Positions 41,630 through 51,942 of a DNA stretch of 64,000 nt are shown in pieces. Position 1 is the first letter of the stretch, and every line of letters begins with the position of its first letter. Source of the stretch: Micromonospora costi (lineage in GTDB: Bacteria; Actinomycetota; Actinomycetes; Mycobacteriales; Micromonosporaceae). Position numbers and translations under genes: made by a program. The notes beneath the pieces were generated by a model that saw only the letters and a list, made by a program, of their open reading frames with translations, had not been told where the DNA came from and made no database searches. The DNA lies in NCBI RefSeq assembly GCF_003626655.1, contig NZ_RBAN01000002.1, forward strand, positions 496,001 to 560,000. Direction: 5' to 3'.

Positions 41630-42511
41630 TCAGGCCGCCAACCGGCGGGCGAGTTCCTCCGCGACCTGCTCGGCCAGCTCCGGGGGGATCGCCTCGGCGA
41701 TCTTCTCGGGGGTGAGCCCGGCCAGCACGCCCTGGACGATCGCCGACTCGTCGGTGAAGTCCCGGCCGGCCAGCGCCGTGAGCGCCGCCTGCAGCGCGGC
41801 CAGCTGCGCGGTGACCGTCTTGAGCGTCGGGTAGTTGGGCGGCTTGATCCCGGTCTGGTCCTCGCCCACGGACATCCGTGTGTAGATCTGGCCGATCGGG
41901 TTGCGGCCGTCGAGAACTGTCAGGTTCTTGTGGATGGTGGCGAGCCAGTTGTGTTCCTCTTGCGTCATGTCCGGTCCCTCCAGAAGTCCGATGGCGGTCA
42001 GGTAGCGGCGGAACAGGGATCTCTGGTCCCGGCCCGCCTTGATGGCGTCCCGGAAGAAGCTGAAATGCGTGTGCCAGAGGTGCGAGTTGTCCCCGCTGGA
42101 TCTCTTTCCGAGCCGGTCCCACCGGCGGACCACGCGCCCGTCCGGGCTGTAGATGATTTCGCGGATGTCCCGCGTGTCCGCGGCGTTCGCGGCGCACTGC
42201 CCCACACACCAGGTGGAGAAGCTGCGGAGGTCGTGGGCCTGGCCGCGGACGGTGACTCGGAACTGGCCGACGTCGAGGGCGGCGGCGTCCAGCGTCAGCC
42301 CGGCCCGGTCGCGCGGTGACTCGACCACCGAGTAGTCGTTGGTCACCACCCGGTCCGAGCCGCAGTGGTAACCACCTCGGTGCGCCGGGTCGCCGACGAT
42401 GCCGACCTCGGCGGGTTCGAGGTCCGCGTCGCGGACCGTGTTCTTGTCGACGTTCAGGTGCTCGAGAAGCAGGCTGCGTACGGCCATGAGGTTCGCCGGA
42501 GCCCGGGTCAT
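41630..42511 (-). CDS. Uncharacterised protein, DD-peptidase-like metal site
   Basis: I do not recognise a named gene. The 293-residue product has two parts. Residues 35-155 contain GGYHCGSDRVVTNDY (H49, D53), LDAAALDVG (D75, D80), STWCVGQC, and DNSHLWHTHFSFF (H144, H147, H149). This pattern resembles zinc ligands of hedgehog/M15-type DD-peptidases and of some phage endolysin-like proteins. Residues 180-293 are helical and end in AIPPELAEQVAEELARR. No signal peptide is seen. ATG at 42511 has GAGAGGGGG four bases upstream. A peptidase role is inference only. It is monocistronic between ArsR and CocE genes. Confidence 0.7.
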   Translation of the reverse strand: MTRAPANLMAVRSLLLEHLNVDKNTVRDADLEPAEVGIVGDPAHRGGYHCGSDRVVTNDYSVVESPRDRAGLTLDAAALDVGQFRVTVRGQAHDLRSFSTWCVGQCAANAADTRDIREIIYSPDGRVVRRWDRLGKRSSGDNSHLWHTHFSFFRDAIKAGRDQRSLFRRYLTAIGLLEGPDMTQEEHNWLATIHKNLTVLDGRNPIGQIYTRMSVGEDQTGIKPPNYPTLKTVTAQLAALQAALTALAGRDFTDESAIVQGVLAGLTPEKIAEAIPPELAEQVAEELARRLAA

Positions 42512-42672
42512 GGGTCCCCCTCTCCCGGTTGGACGAGGGCCGGGCACGGCGTTACACCGCGTACGCGGGGCGAGCTCGACGCGCGGGCCCGGCCAACTGG
42601 TGCACGGCGCCGGGCGTTGCCCCAACCATAGCCCGCTCTCCGGGCAAACGCCCAGGTCAGAGCGCCTCACAT

Positions 42673-44460
42673 TCACATTCGACGGTCGGGGCGTCCACTG
42701 TGTGCTATCGGCAGGTGCACTCCGGAGGGGTGTTCCGGGTCGTGCAGGATCTCCCGGAAACCGGCACGCAGCGTGACGGCACTGCCGAGGGGCTCGCCGG
42801 TGCCGGGGTTGCGCGCGTACCGGGGGTGGGCACCGCCGGAGACCTGCACCCGCAGCCGGTGGCCGGCGGCGAACCGGTGCGCGGTGGGCCACAGGGGCAC
42901 CGGCACGCGGACCACTCCGTCCGGCCCGGTCGGGAAGCGGTCGGGGGTGATCCGGACCAGCCCGTCGCAGACGTTCCAGGACCGCCCGCGACGGTCCACG
43001 TCACACAGCCGTACGAAAATGTCCAGGTAGGACAGCTCGCTGCGGACGTACACCTCGGCGCGCACCGGCCCGATCACCTCCACCGGCCGGGCCAGCGGGG
43101 CGCTCGACCAGGTCAGCACGTCCGGCCGGGCCTCGACGCGGCGGTTGTCCACCGGCCCGGCCCGCTGGGCGACCAGCAGCGGGCCGCCGAGGGACGGGGT
43201 GGGGTCCGCCGGGTCGTACCGGAACACGTCCGGCGGTGACGGCACGGGCGGCCGTGCCGCGAGCACGCCGCCCGGGTGCAGGTGCCAGGGCACCGCCGTC
43301 GCGGGTGGGGGCCAGTCCGGCAGGTCACGCCAGCCGCCACCGGCGCCGCCGACGTACACCCGCACCGGCGCGGCGTGCGACGGCCCGGGTTCCGGCGGCG
43401 CCGCGGCCGGCGACGCCGAAGCCGGCGCGGCGGTCGGCGACGCGGAGGTCGGCGCGGCGGCCCCCGGCGTGGAAGCCGGCGTGGCGGCCGGCGGAGTGGA
43501 AGCGGGCGCGGAGGTCGGCAGGCCGGCGAGGTGGCGGTCCAGCCAGGCCACGCCCTCGCGCAGCGCTGCCACGACGAGCCCGGGACTGCCGTGGGTCCAC
43601 GGCCCGATCACCAGACGTGGACGGCGGCCGGCGGCGCGCAGGACGGCGTAGTCGTCGAGCTGGGCGGGGAGGAAGATGTCGTGCCAGCCGGTGACCATGG
43701 CCACCGGCGCGCGGGCCCGCGTCACCGCCTCGGCGAACACCCGGGCCCGCCAGTAGTCGGCCTGCGGCGTGTGGTGTCGCAGCCACTCCTGAAAGAACGG
43801 GACGGTCACGCCGGTGGCGATCCTGTCGGCCTCGGCCAGCGGCAGGTGGGCCAGCGCCGCGGCGAGGCGGGGCTGGCCGCGCTTGAGTTCCCACTGGCGG
43901 GCCAGCCAGGGCACGGTCTGCGCCTGGAGCAGTTCCACCCAGGTGAGCACCGTGTCGAGGGCGAAGGACTCCCCCGAGTACGTGGAGTCGCGGGTGGCCG
44001 ACGCGGTGGCCACGGCGACCATCGCGCGCAACTCGTCGCCCGCGTCCGCGGCGAGCGCCCACTGCACGAAGCCCTGGTAGCTGGCCCCGAACGTGCCGAG
44101 GCCGCCGGAGTACCACGGCTGGCGGCGCAGCCAGTCGAGGGTGTCGAGGCCGTCGTCGCGTTCGTGCACGAGCGGGGCGAAGAGCCCGCCCGAGCCGTCC
44201 GTGCCCCGGCAGGCCTGGATGACGACGTGGTAGCCCCGCTCGGCCAGGAGCCGGCCGAGCAGCCGCATCGGCCCGCCCCGCCCGTACGGGGTGCGGATGA
44301 GCACCGTCGGCACGCTGGGCAGGTCGGGGGCGTAGTGGTCGGTGCGCAGGGTGACGCCGTCACGGACCCGGACGGGAAGGCCCCGGGTGACGGCGACCCG
44401 AACGGTGCGGGCCGCGGGCAGCCGCAGCGCCGCCGCGGCGAGTCGGGTGACCGGCCACAC
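42673..44460 (-). CDS. CocE/NonD-type alpha/beta hydrolase (X-Pro dipeptidyl-peptidase-like)
   Basis: A 595-residue serine hydrolase. The catalytic triad is seen as the serine in FGASYQGFVQ near residue 124, the aspartate in VTGWHDIFLP near residue 258, and the histidine in GPWTHGSPG near residue 290. A C-terminal jelly-roll domain follows (DVLTWSSAPLARPVEVIGPV). Between them, about residues 312-355 are a Pro/Ala/Ser/Thr-rich linker made of nine-residue repeats. GTG at 44460 starts two bases after the MarR gene stop, so the two may be co-transcribed. The substrate is unknown: esters, amides or acyl peptides. Confidence 0.88.
   Translation of the reverse strand: MWPVTRLAAAALRLPAARTVRVAVTRGLPVRVRDGVTLRTDHYAPDLPSVPTVLIRTPYGRGGPMRLLGRLLAERGYHVVIQACRGTDGSGGLFAPLVHERDDGLDTLDWLRRQPWYSGGLGTFGASYQGFVQWALAADAGDELRAMVAVATASATRDSTYSGESFALDTVLTWVELLQAQTVPWLARQWELKRGQPRLAAALAHLPLAEADRIATGVTVPFFQEWLRHHTPQADYWRARVFAEAVTRARAPVAMVTGWHDIFLPAQLDDYAVLRAAGRRPRLVIGPWTHGSPGLVVAALREGVAWLDRHLAGLPTSAPASTPPAATPASTPGAAAPTSASPTAAPASASPAAAPPEPGPSHAAPVRVYVGGAGGGWRDLPDWPPPATAVPWHLHPGGVLAARPPVPSPPDVFRYDPADPTPSLGGPLLVAQRAGPVDNRRVEARPDVLTWSSAPLARPVEVIGPVRAEVYVRSELSYLDIFVRLCDVDRRGRSWNVCDGLVRITPDRFPTGPDGVVRVPVPLWPTAHRFAAGHRLRVQVSGGAHPRYARNPGTGEPLGSAVTLRAGFREILHDPEHPSGVHLPIAHSGRPDRRM
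43409..43516. repeat. Four 27-bp in-frame tandem repeats in the CocE gene
   Basis: Four 27-base units (43409-43435, 43436-43462, 43463-43489, 43490-43516) share GGCG-GAAGCCGGCGCGGCGG-like sequence and encode the nine-residue linker repeats. Confidence 0.85.
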
Positions 44461-44462
44461 GG

Positions 44463-45011
44463 TCAGGCGTCGCCGGTCGGCTCGGGCGTCCCGACGCGGT
44501 GGGGTTCACCACGGGCGGCGCGCACCTCGTCGCGGTGCGCCCGCATGGACCGCACCATCTCGGCCATGAACCGGTGCACCACGGCCAGCTCGTCGTCGGT
44601 GAACCGGTCCATCACCTGGTCGGTGCGCCGGCCCAGCGGCCCGAAGAAGCTCTGCGCCAGGGAGGCTCCCCGGTCGGCGTAGTGCAGCAGGATCTTGCGC
44701 CGGTCGACGGTGTCCCGGTCCCGCCGGATGTGGCCGGCGCGTTCGAGCCGGTCGACCAGCGCGGTCACCGAGCCGGAGGAGAGGTTGAGCGCCTCACCGA
44801 GGCGGCCGGGGGTGGTCGGGTCGCCGATCAGCTCGGCTTCCATCACCGCGATCAGCGCCTGCAGGTCGGTGGCGTTGAGCCCGTGCAGGTTGGCGAACGC
44901 CTGGCCGATGTGCTGCGCCTCGGTGGAGTAACGCCGCAGGTCGTTGGTGATGTCCGCGACCATCCGCCCTCGCGGGTCGTCCCGCCGCCGGTACATGCTC
45001 TGCGCCGTCAC
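44463..45011 (-). CDS. MarR-family regulator
   Basis: A 182-residue winged-helix regulator. The recognition region is GRLGEALNLSSGSVTALVDRLERAGH near residue 75, followed by the wing RDRDTVDRRKILLH. It starts at GTG 45011, divergent from the MMPL gene with a 123-base gap holding two direct repeats. The arrangement suggests control of the exporter, of the CocE gene two bases downstream, and of itself. Confidence 0.9.
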   Translation of the reverse strand: MTAQSMYRRRDDPRGRMVADITNDLRRYSTEAQHIGQAFANLHGLNATDLQALIAVMEAELIGDPTTPGRLGEALNLSSGSVTALVDRLERAGHIRRDRDTVDRRKILLHYADRGASLAQSFFGPLGRRTDQVMDRFTDDELAVVHRFMAEMVRSMRAHRDEVRAARGEPHRVGTPEPTGDA

Positions 45012-45076
45012 CGCGTACCGCCACCCCCCTGCCCCGTCGTCCCGGTTGCAGCATAGAACCCATCCGAATAATCTCG

Positions 45077-45103
45077 GTTGTCAAGATACTCAGTTGCCAA
45101 GAT
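45077..45103. promoter_or_regulatory. Direct-repeat operator between MarR and MMPL genes
   Basis: GTTGTCAAGAT (45077-45087) and GTTGCCAAGAT (45093-45103) repeat with a 16-base period, and each holds a TTG-N-CAA mini-palindrome. They sit in the AT-rich gap between the divergent genes and are the likely MarR sites. Confidence 0.55.
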
Positions 45104-45134
45104 TCATTCCTCGATGATCATGTGAGGATCTCCG

Positions 45135-47273
45135 ATGTCGCTGTTCACCCGCGTCGCCCGGGGCCGGCTCGCCGCCTGGCTCACCGTGGTCGCCGCGCTC
45201 GTCGTCGGCGCGGTGGTGTTCGGGCTACCGAAGCCGGACAACCCTGAGCCCGTCTCCGCCACCGGCCTGTCGGTGACGTGGCAGTCGACGCAGGTGGAAC
45301 GCCTCCAGGAGCAGTTGCCGTCCAAGGACGCGCAGCCCGCCCTCGTGGTGGTGAGCCGCGCCGACCGGGCCCCGCTCAGCGGCACCGACCGCGGCGCGCT
45401 CGACGACGCCGCCGCCGCACTGGGGCCGCTAGCCGTCGGTGGGCGGGTCTCCCCCGCCCAGGTCTCCCCCGACGGCACCGTCGCGCTGGTCGCGGTGCCG
45501 CTGTCCAGCGCGGGCGGGCCGCAGAGCGTGGTCGACAAGGTGGAGCAGGTCCGGGAAGCGGTCGGCGGCCTGCCCGCCGAGCTGACCGTCGAGGTCACCG
45601 GCGGGCCCGCCTTCACCGCCGACCTGGGCAAGGTATTCCAGGGCGCCGACACCACCCTGCTGCTGGTCACCGCGGCCGTCGTGGCGGTGCTGCTGCTGGT
45701 CACCTACCGCAGCCCCTTCCTGTGGCTCGTACCGCTGCTGGTGGTGGGCGCCGCCGAACAGTTCACTCTGCGCGTGGTGGAGTCCCTGGTGCCCGCGCTC
45801 GGCATCTACCTGCCCAGCGGTCAGGTCACCGGCATCGCCAGCGTGCTGGTCTTCGGCGCCGCGACCGACTACGCGCTGCTGCTCATCGCGCGCTACCGGG
45901 AGGAGCTGCGCCGCGAGGAGAACCGGTTCACCGCCATGCGCGCCGCCCTGCGCCGCACCGCCGAGCCGATCCTGGCCAGCGGCGGCACCGTCGTCCTCGG
46001 TGTGCTCACGCTGCTGTTGTCGGAGCAGGAGACCAACCGGGCCCTGGCCCTGGCCTGCGCCACCGGGGTGGTGTTCGCCATGCTCTCCGCCCTCTTCGTC
46101 CTCCCGGCCGCCCTGGTGCTGTTCGGCCGGGGCCTGTTCTGGCCGTTCGTCCCCCGGGTCGGCGCCGCCGCCCGGGAGGGCCGGCTCTGGGGTCGCCTCG
46201 GCGCGCTGGTCGTCCGCCGGCCGCTGCCGGTCGCCGCGCTGGCCACCCTGCTCCTCGCCGGCCTGGCCCTCGGCGGGCTGGGCATCCGCACCGGCCTGTC
46301 GGAGACCGAACAGTTCCGGGAGCGACCCGAGGCGGTCGCCGGCGCGGAGACGCTGGCCCGCGCCTTCCCGGCCGGCAGCACCCAGCCGGTCGCGGTGCTC
46401 ACCAACCCGCAGGCGGCCCCCAGGGTCCTCGCCGCCGCCGAGGCCGTCGACGGGGTCGCCTCGGCCCGTCCCGGCGCGGCCGGGGACCGCGTCGCGCAGG
46501 TCGACGTGGTCCTCACCGCCGAGCCGGGCACCGCCGCCTCGGACCGCGCCGTGGTGGCGCTGCGCGAGTCGGTCGCCGCCGTGCCGGATTCCGCGCCGCC
46601 CACCGTCTCCGGCGCGGACGCCCCCGACGGCGCGCTGGTCGGCGGCTCGGTCGCCGCCACCTACGACTCGAACGAGGCCAACACGCGGGACCTCCAGCTG
46701 ATCCTGCCGATCATCCTGCTGCTGGTGGGCGCGGTCCTGGTGCTGCTGCTGCGCGGGCTGCTGGCGCCTCTGCTGCTGGTGCTGACCGTGATCGCCTCGT
46801 TCTTCGCCAGCCTCGGCGCGGCGTGGCTGCTCTTCGACCACGTGCTGGACTTCCCGGCGCTGGACAGCGGGGTGCTGCTGCTCGCCTTCGTGTTCCTGGT
46901 GGCGCTCGGCGTGGACTACAACATCTTCCTGGTCAGCCGGGCCCGGGAGGACGCCCGCCGCACCGGCACCCGCGATGGCATGCTGTCCGCGCTGCGCGTC
47001 ACCGGTGGTGTCATCACCAGCGCCGGCGTGCTGCTGGCCGCGGTCTTCGCGGTCCTCGGCGTGCTACCGCTGATCACGCTCACCCAGATCGGGATCATCG
47101 TCTGCATCGGCGTACTGCTGGACACGCTGCTGGTCCGCACGGTGCTCGTGCCGGCGCTGGCGTTCCTGCTGGGCGACCGCTTCTGGTGGCCCGGACGGAT
47201 CAGCGGCCACCCCGACGCGCCCGCCGCCGGGGCGCCCGGCGCGGCGGCCGAGCCGGTCGCCGCACGGGACTGA
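45135..47273 (+). CDS. MMPL-family RND transporter
   Basis: A 712-residue exporter with two repeats of one helix, an extracytoplasmic domain and five helices. The functional Asp/Tyr pair in the fourth helix is present in both halves: GAATDYALLLIARYREEL near residue 240 and GVDYNIFLVSRAREDA near residue 600. Relatives export lipids, glycolipids or toxic compounds across the membrane using the proton gradient. A repeat-paired operator is shared with the divergent MarR gene. ATG at 45135; GAGGATCT is a weak ribosome site upstream. Confidence 0.9.
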   Translation: MSLFTRVARGRLAAWLTVVAALVVGAVVFGLPKPDNPEPVSATGLSVTWQSTQVERLQEQLPSKDAQPALVVVSRADRAPLSGTDRGALDDAAAALGPLAVGGRVSPAQVSPDGTVALVAVPLSSAGGPQSVVDKVEQVREAVGGLPAELTVEVTGGPAFTADLGKVFQGADTTLLLVTAAVVAVLLLVTYRSPFLWLVPLLVVGAAEQFTLRVVESLVPALGIYLPSGQVTGIASVLVFGAATDYALLLIARYREELRREENRFTAMRAALRRTAEPILASGGTVVLGVLTLLLSEQETNRALALACATGVVFAMLSALFVLPAALVLFGRGLFWPFVPRVGAAAREGRLWGRLGALVVRRPLPVAALATLLLAGLALGGLGIRTGLSETEQFRERPEAVAGAETLARAFPAGSTQPVAVLTNPQAAPRVLAAAEAVDGVASARPGAAGDRVAQVDVVLTAEPGTAASDRAVVALRESVAAVPDSAPPTVSGADAPDGALVGGSVAATYDSNEANTRDLQLILPIILLLVGAVLVLLLRGLLAPLLLVLTVIASFFASLGAAWLLFDHVLDFPALDSGVLLLAFVFLVALGVDYNIFLVSRAREDARRTGTRDGMLSALRVTGGVITSAGVLLAAVFAVLGVLPLITLTQIGIIVCIGVLLDTLLVRTVLVPALAFLLGDRFWWPGRISGHPDAPAAGAPGAAAEPVAARD

Positions 47274-47282
47274 TCGAATCGG

Positions 47283-47311
47283 CCGGGGGTCGGCCAGGTG
47301 CCGGCCCCCGG
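47283..47311. terminator. Two-way terminator between MMPL and SLT genes
   Basis: CCGGGGGTCGGC (47283-47294) pairs with GCCGGCCCCCGG (47300-47311) with one G-T pair and a five-base loop, in the 86-base gap between convergent stops. Confidence 0.65.
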
Positions 47312-47359
47312 TCGCGTCGCGGGGACCGACCGCGACGTTCCCGTGCCGGAGCGGATCGA

Positions 47360-48238
47360 TCAGAAGTTCAGGCACTCGCACTCGGTCATGAGCGCGCGCA
47401 CGTTACGCACGTACTGCGGATTGGGGATGGCCAACGGCTCCCCCTCCTGGGCGACCGCGCCGTGGCCGTAGTTGTACGCCGAGATCACCGCGTTCAGCAG
47501 ACAGGAGTTCAGCTCGCTGGTGCACAGCGACGCGTCCAGCGAGTAGTCGGAGTCGAAGTACATGTCGCCGATGTACTTGGTGAGCCACGCCAGGTAGGTG
47601 CCGCCCAGGTACGCGTTGTCGCTGTAGTCGTCGATGTCGTAGCTCTGCTCGAACCGCTGGTTCATCCAGTCCGCCGTCGCCGGCATGACCTGCATGAGCC
47701 CGATCCCGCCGTCGCAGGCCACGATGTTCGACTGCCACCCGCTCTCCTGCCAGGCGGTCGCCTTCATGAGGCTCAGCGGGATGCTGATGTCCGGTGCCGA
47801 CACCGGCCAGTACGTCCGCTGCGCGGCGTCGGTCAGGGCGGCCTTGACCTGCGCCCGGGTGGCCTGGCTGCCCTCGTAGCTCGGCTTGCAACCGGTGGGC
47901 GCGGGCTTCGGCGGCGGAGGCGGCACCTGGGTCTCGGTCGGCGGCTTCGGCACCGGCCGCGGCCCGGCCGTGCGCTTCGGCTTGGGGCTCGGCTTGGCCG
48001 ACGGCGACGCGCTGCGCGACGGGGTCGGCGCGAGGCCCATGCCCTCCGAGGCGGCGGGGGTGGCCGGCGCGTCCAGTTCGACCGGCGCGGCGCTCGCCTC
48101 CCCGGACACCTCGACCGGCCCGGCCAGCGGGACGGCCGCGTCCTGGGGTCGCGTGCCCTGCCCGGCGCAGCCGCCCAGGGCCACCAGCAGCAGCCCGGCG
48201 AGCACTGCGGCGCCCATCCGCCCCGTCCGTCGGCGCAT
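47360..48238 (-). CDS. Lytic transglycosylase (SLT domain) lipoprotein
   Basis: A 292-residue cell-wall enzyme that cleaves peptidoglycan with formation of anhydromuramic acid. The signal peptide ends in the lipobox VALGGC, so it is anchored outside the membrane. Residues 30-118 are a Pro/Ala/Lys-rich wall-spanning linker. The SLT catalytic domain has AWQESGWQSN (catalytic glutamate) followed by GGIGLMQVMPATADWM, and a late YNYGHGA motif. Extra cysteines in the C-terminal region (ECECLNF) may form disulfides. ATG at 48238 has GGGAGGGG about six bases upstream. Confidence 0.92.
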   Translation of the reverse strand: MRRRTGRMGAAVLAGLLLVALGGCAGQGTRPQDAAVPLAGPVEVSGEASAAPVELDAPATPAASEGMGLAPTPSRSASPSAKPSPKPKRTAGPRPVPKPPTETQVPPPPPKPAPTGCKPSYEGSQATRAQVKAALTDAAQRTYWPVSAPDISIPLSLMKATAWQESGWQSNIVACDGGIGLMQVMPATADWMNQRFEQSYDIDDYSDNAYLGGTYLAWLTKYIGDMYFDSDYSLDASLCTSELNSCLLNAVISAYNYGHGAVAQEGEPLAIPNPQYVRNVRALMTECECLNF

Positions 48239-48269
48239 CCCGGTCCCCTCCCGTCGACGTCGCCGCACC

Positions 48270-49727
48270 CTAACAGGGCTCCACCGGCCTCCGTTGCCCC
48301 TCGGGCCGCTCCGGCGCCGGGTCGGCGGGCCCGTCCGCCGCCGGCTCGTCGGGCCGGTCGGGGGCCGGCTCGGGCCGCCCGCGCCCGCCGACGGCCCGGG
48401 TCCGGGTGGCCCAGGCCACCATGAACACCGCCGTCCAGAGCACCCCCAGCAGGATCCCCGCGACCGTGCCGCTGGCCGTGCTGAGCCCCAGGTAGAGGCG
48501 GGCACCCGCGAGGTAGACGACCGCGGCCGCCGCGCCGGTCCAGGCCGCCACCGCCACGGGCCAGCGCGCCCCCCGCGACAGCAGCCAGGCCAGCGTGCAC
48601 AGGCTCGCCGTCACGACCGCGTTCGGGGTGGGAAAGAGCACGTCCTCGGGACCGTTGCCGGCCGACCCGGCCAGGTCGGCGGCCACGGCCAGCACCACCA
48701 ACGGGACGAACGCCCCCACCGTGCCGACGAGGCCGAGCAGGTCGGCCCGCCACGGCCGGCTGCGCCACGCCAGCACCGCGGCCACCACGGCGACCAGGCC
48801 GATCAGCACCGGCCCGCGCAGCGCCGACACCGACGCGTGCACCGCGCCGACCGCGTCGGGCGTACGCCGGGCGGCGAACCAGTCGGCGATGGCGCCGTCC
48901 ACCAGGGCGAGCCCGCTGTGCCGGACCACGAGCCCCAGCAGCTCGGCGAACGCGAAGCCGGCGACGAAGAGCAGCGCGAGCCCGGTCACGAGGTTGAGCA
49001 GCAGCGTCCAGCCGGGCCCGATGCGCATGGTGAGCAGGAAGAAGAGCACCCCGTAGCGGCCGGCCAGCCAGCGCACCGGCGGCAGCGCGGTGGCCCGGGA
49101 CAGCAGCGCCCGCACCGGGTCGGGGTTGCGTCCCAGCCAACGACCGATCAGCACCACCGCCACCAGGGCCACCAGCAGCACCAGCACGGCTCCGGTGGCC
49201 TGGCCCAGCATGTGCGAGACCGTCTCGTACGACTCGCCGGCCAGGTAGCCGACGAGCACCGACCCGCCGACCCACGTCGCCACCCCGGCGAGGTTCCACG
49301 GCGCGAACCGGCGGTACGGCATCCCGGCGGCGCCGGCCAGCCGCGGCACCAGCGTGCGGGCGAAGGCGATCCAGCGGGCCGTGAAGACCCCCCGGCCGCC
49401 GAGCCGGTTGAGCAGCCGGTCGGCCCGCTGCCAGCGCTCCGGGCCGACCCGGTGGCCCAGGCCGCTGGCCCGCAGGCGTGGCCCGTACCGGCGGCCCGCC
49501 CGGAAGGCGAGTGTGTCTCCGGTCACCGCGGCGGCGATCATCACGACCAGGGTCGGGCCGAGCCGCAGGGTGCCCGCGTACGCTAGGAAACCGACCAGCA
49601 GCAGGGTCGCCTCGCCCGGCACCAGGAGGCCGAAGATCACGGCGGTCTCGCCCGCGACGATCAGCGCGGCGACCAGGTAGATCAGCAGGGACGGCAAACC
49701 CTGCAGAACGGTCAGCAGGTCGTGCAC
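48270..49727 (-). CDS. DedA domain fused to an apparently inactive PAP2 domain
   Basis: A 485-residue membrane protein. Residues 1-200 are DedA/VTT: VFGLLVPGEATLLLVGFLAY near residue 31, FRAGRRYGPRLR, and FTARWIAFARTLVPRLAGAAGMPYR near 117, which retains the arginines of the FxxGRxxPxxR motif. About residues 225-440 follow the PAP2 phosphatase topology, but the catalytic residues are gone. LFPTPNAVV replaces the FPSGH motif, and ARLYLGLSTASGTVAG replaces RLYLGVHxxxDVxAG, so histidine and aspartate are lost. A Pro/Glu/Asp-rich tail of about 45 residues ends it. GTG start at 49727. It lies 32 bases from the SLT gene. Confidence 0.85.
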   Translation of the reverse strand: MHDLLTVLQGLPSLLIYLVAALIVAGETAVIFGLLVPGEATLLLVGFLAYAGTLRLGPTLVVMIAAAVTGDTLAFRAGRRYGPRLRASGLGHRVGPERWQRADRLLNRLGGRGVFTARWIAFARTLVPRLAGAAGMPYRRFAPWNLAGVATWVGGSVLVGYLAGESYETVSHMLGQATGAVLVLLVALVAVVLIGRWLGRNPDPVRALLSRATALPPVRWLAGRYGVLFFLLTMRIGPGWTLLLNLVTGLALLFVAGFAFAELLGLVVRHSGLALVDGAIADWFAARRTPDAVGAVHASVSALRGPVLIGLVAVVAAVLAWRSRPWRADLLGLVGTVGAFVPLVVLAVAADLAGSAGNGPEDVLFPTPNAVVTASLCTLAWLLSRGARWPVAVAAWTGAAAAVVYLAGARLYLGLSTASGTVAGILLGVLWTAVFMVAWATRTRAVGGRGRPEPAPDRPDEPAADGPADPAPERPEGQRRPVEPC

Positions 49728-49863
49728 GCGGCCCCCATGAACACGAGGGTCAGCATGCCAGCCGCCGCAGCGGCTGGGACAGGAGTTTCACGAGAGATCC
49801 GGGCCATTCGGGGGATGACCCCGAGGCGGAACCGGCAACCGCAGACAGGAGAGTATGGAGGGT

Positions 49864-51732
<1,869 letters not shown>

Positions 51733-51836
51733 CCTTCCCCACCCCGGCCCACGGAGCCCGGCCCGCCGCTCGGCAGGCCGGGCTCCCGCGTACCCACCCA
51801 CCCCCGGCCCCGGCCGCGGCCCCCAGCCACCGGCCT

Positions 51837-51897
51837 GTTGATCATGAAGTTATTGCCCGTCACCTCGGCGTGTCGCAGCAATAACTTCATGATCAAC
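51837..51897. terminator. Perfect 20-bp inverted repeat after typA
   Basis: Arms 51837-51856 (GTTGATCATGAAGTTATTGC) and 51878-51897 match perfectly around a 21-base loop. They lie between the convergent typA and methyltransferase stops. The arms are strikingly AT-rich for this genome. Confidence 0.75.
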
Positions 51898-51942
51898 CGA
51901 GGCAGGGCAAGGTGGGCGGAGGCCCGGGGTGGGGGCGCAGGG

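Noticed and set aside
45135..47273. Mobile or resistance island around the MarR-MMPL genes
   Set aside because: No transposase, integrase or altered base composition is seen. The genes fit the surrounding chromosome.
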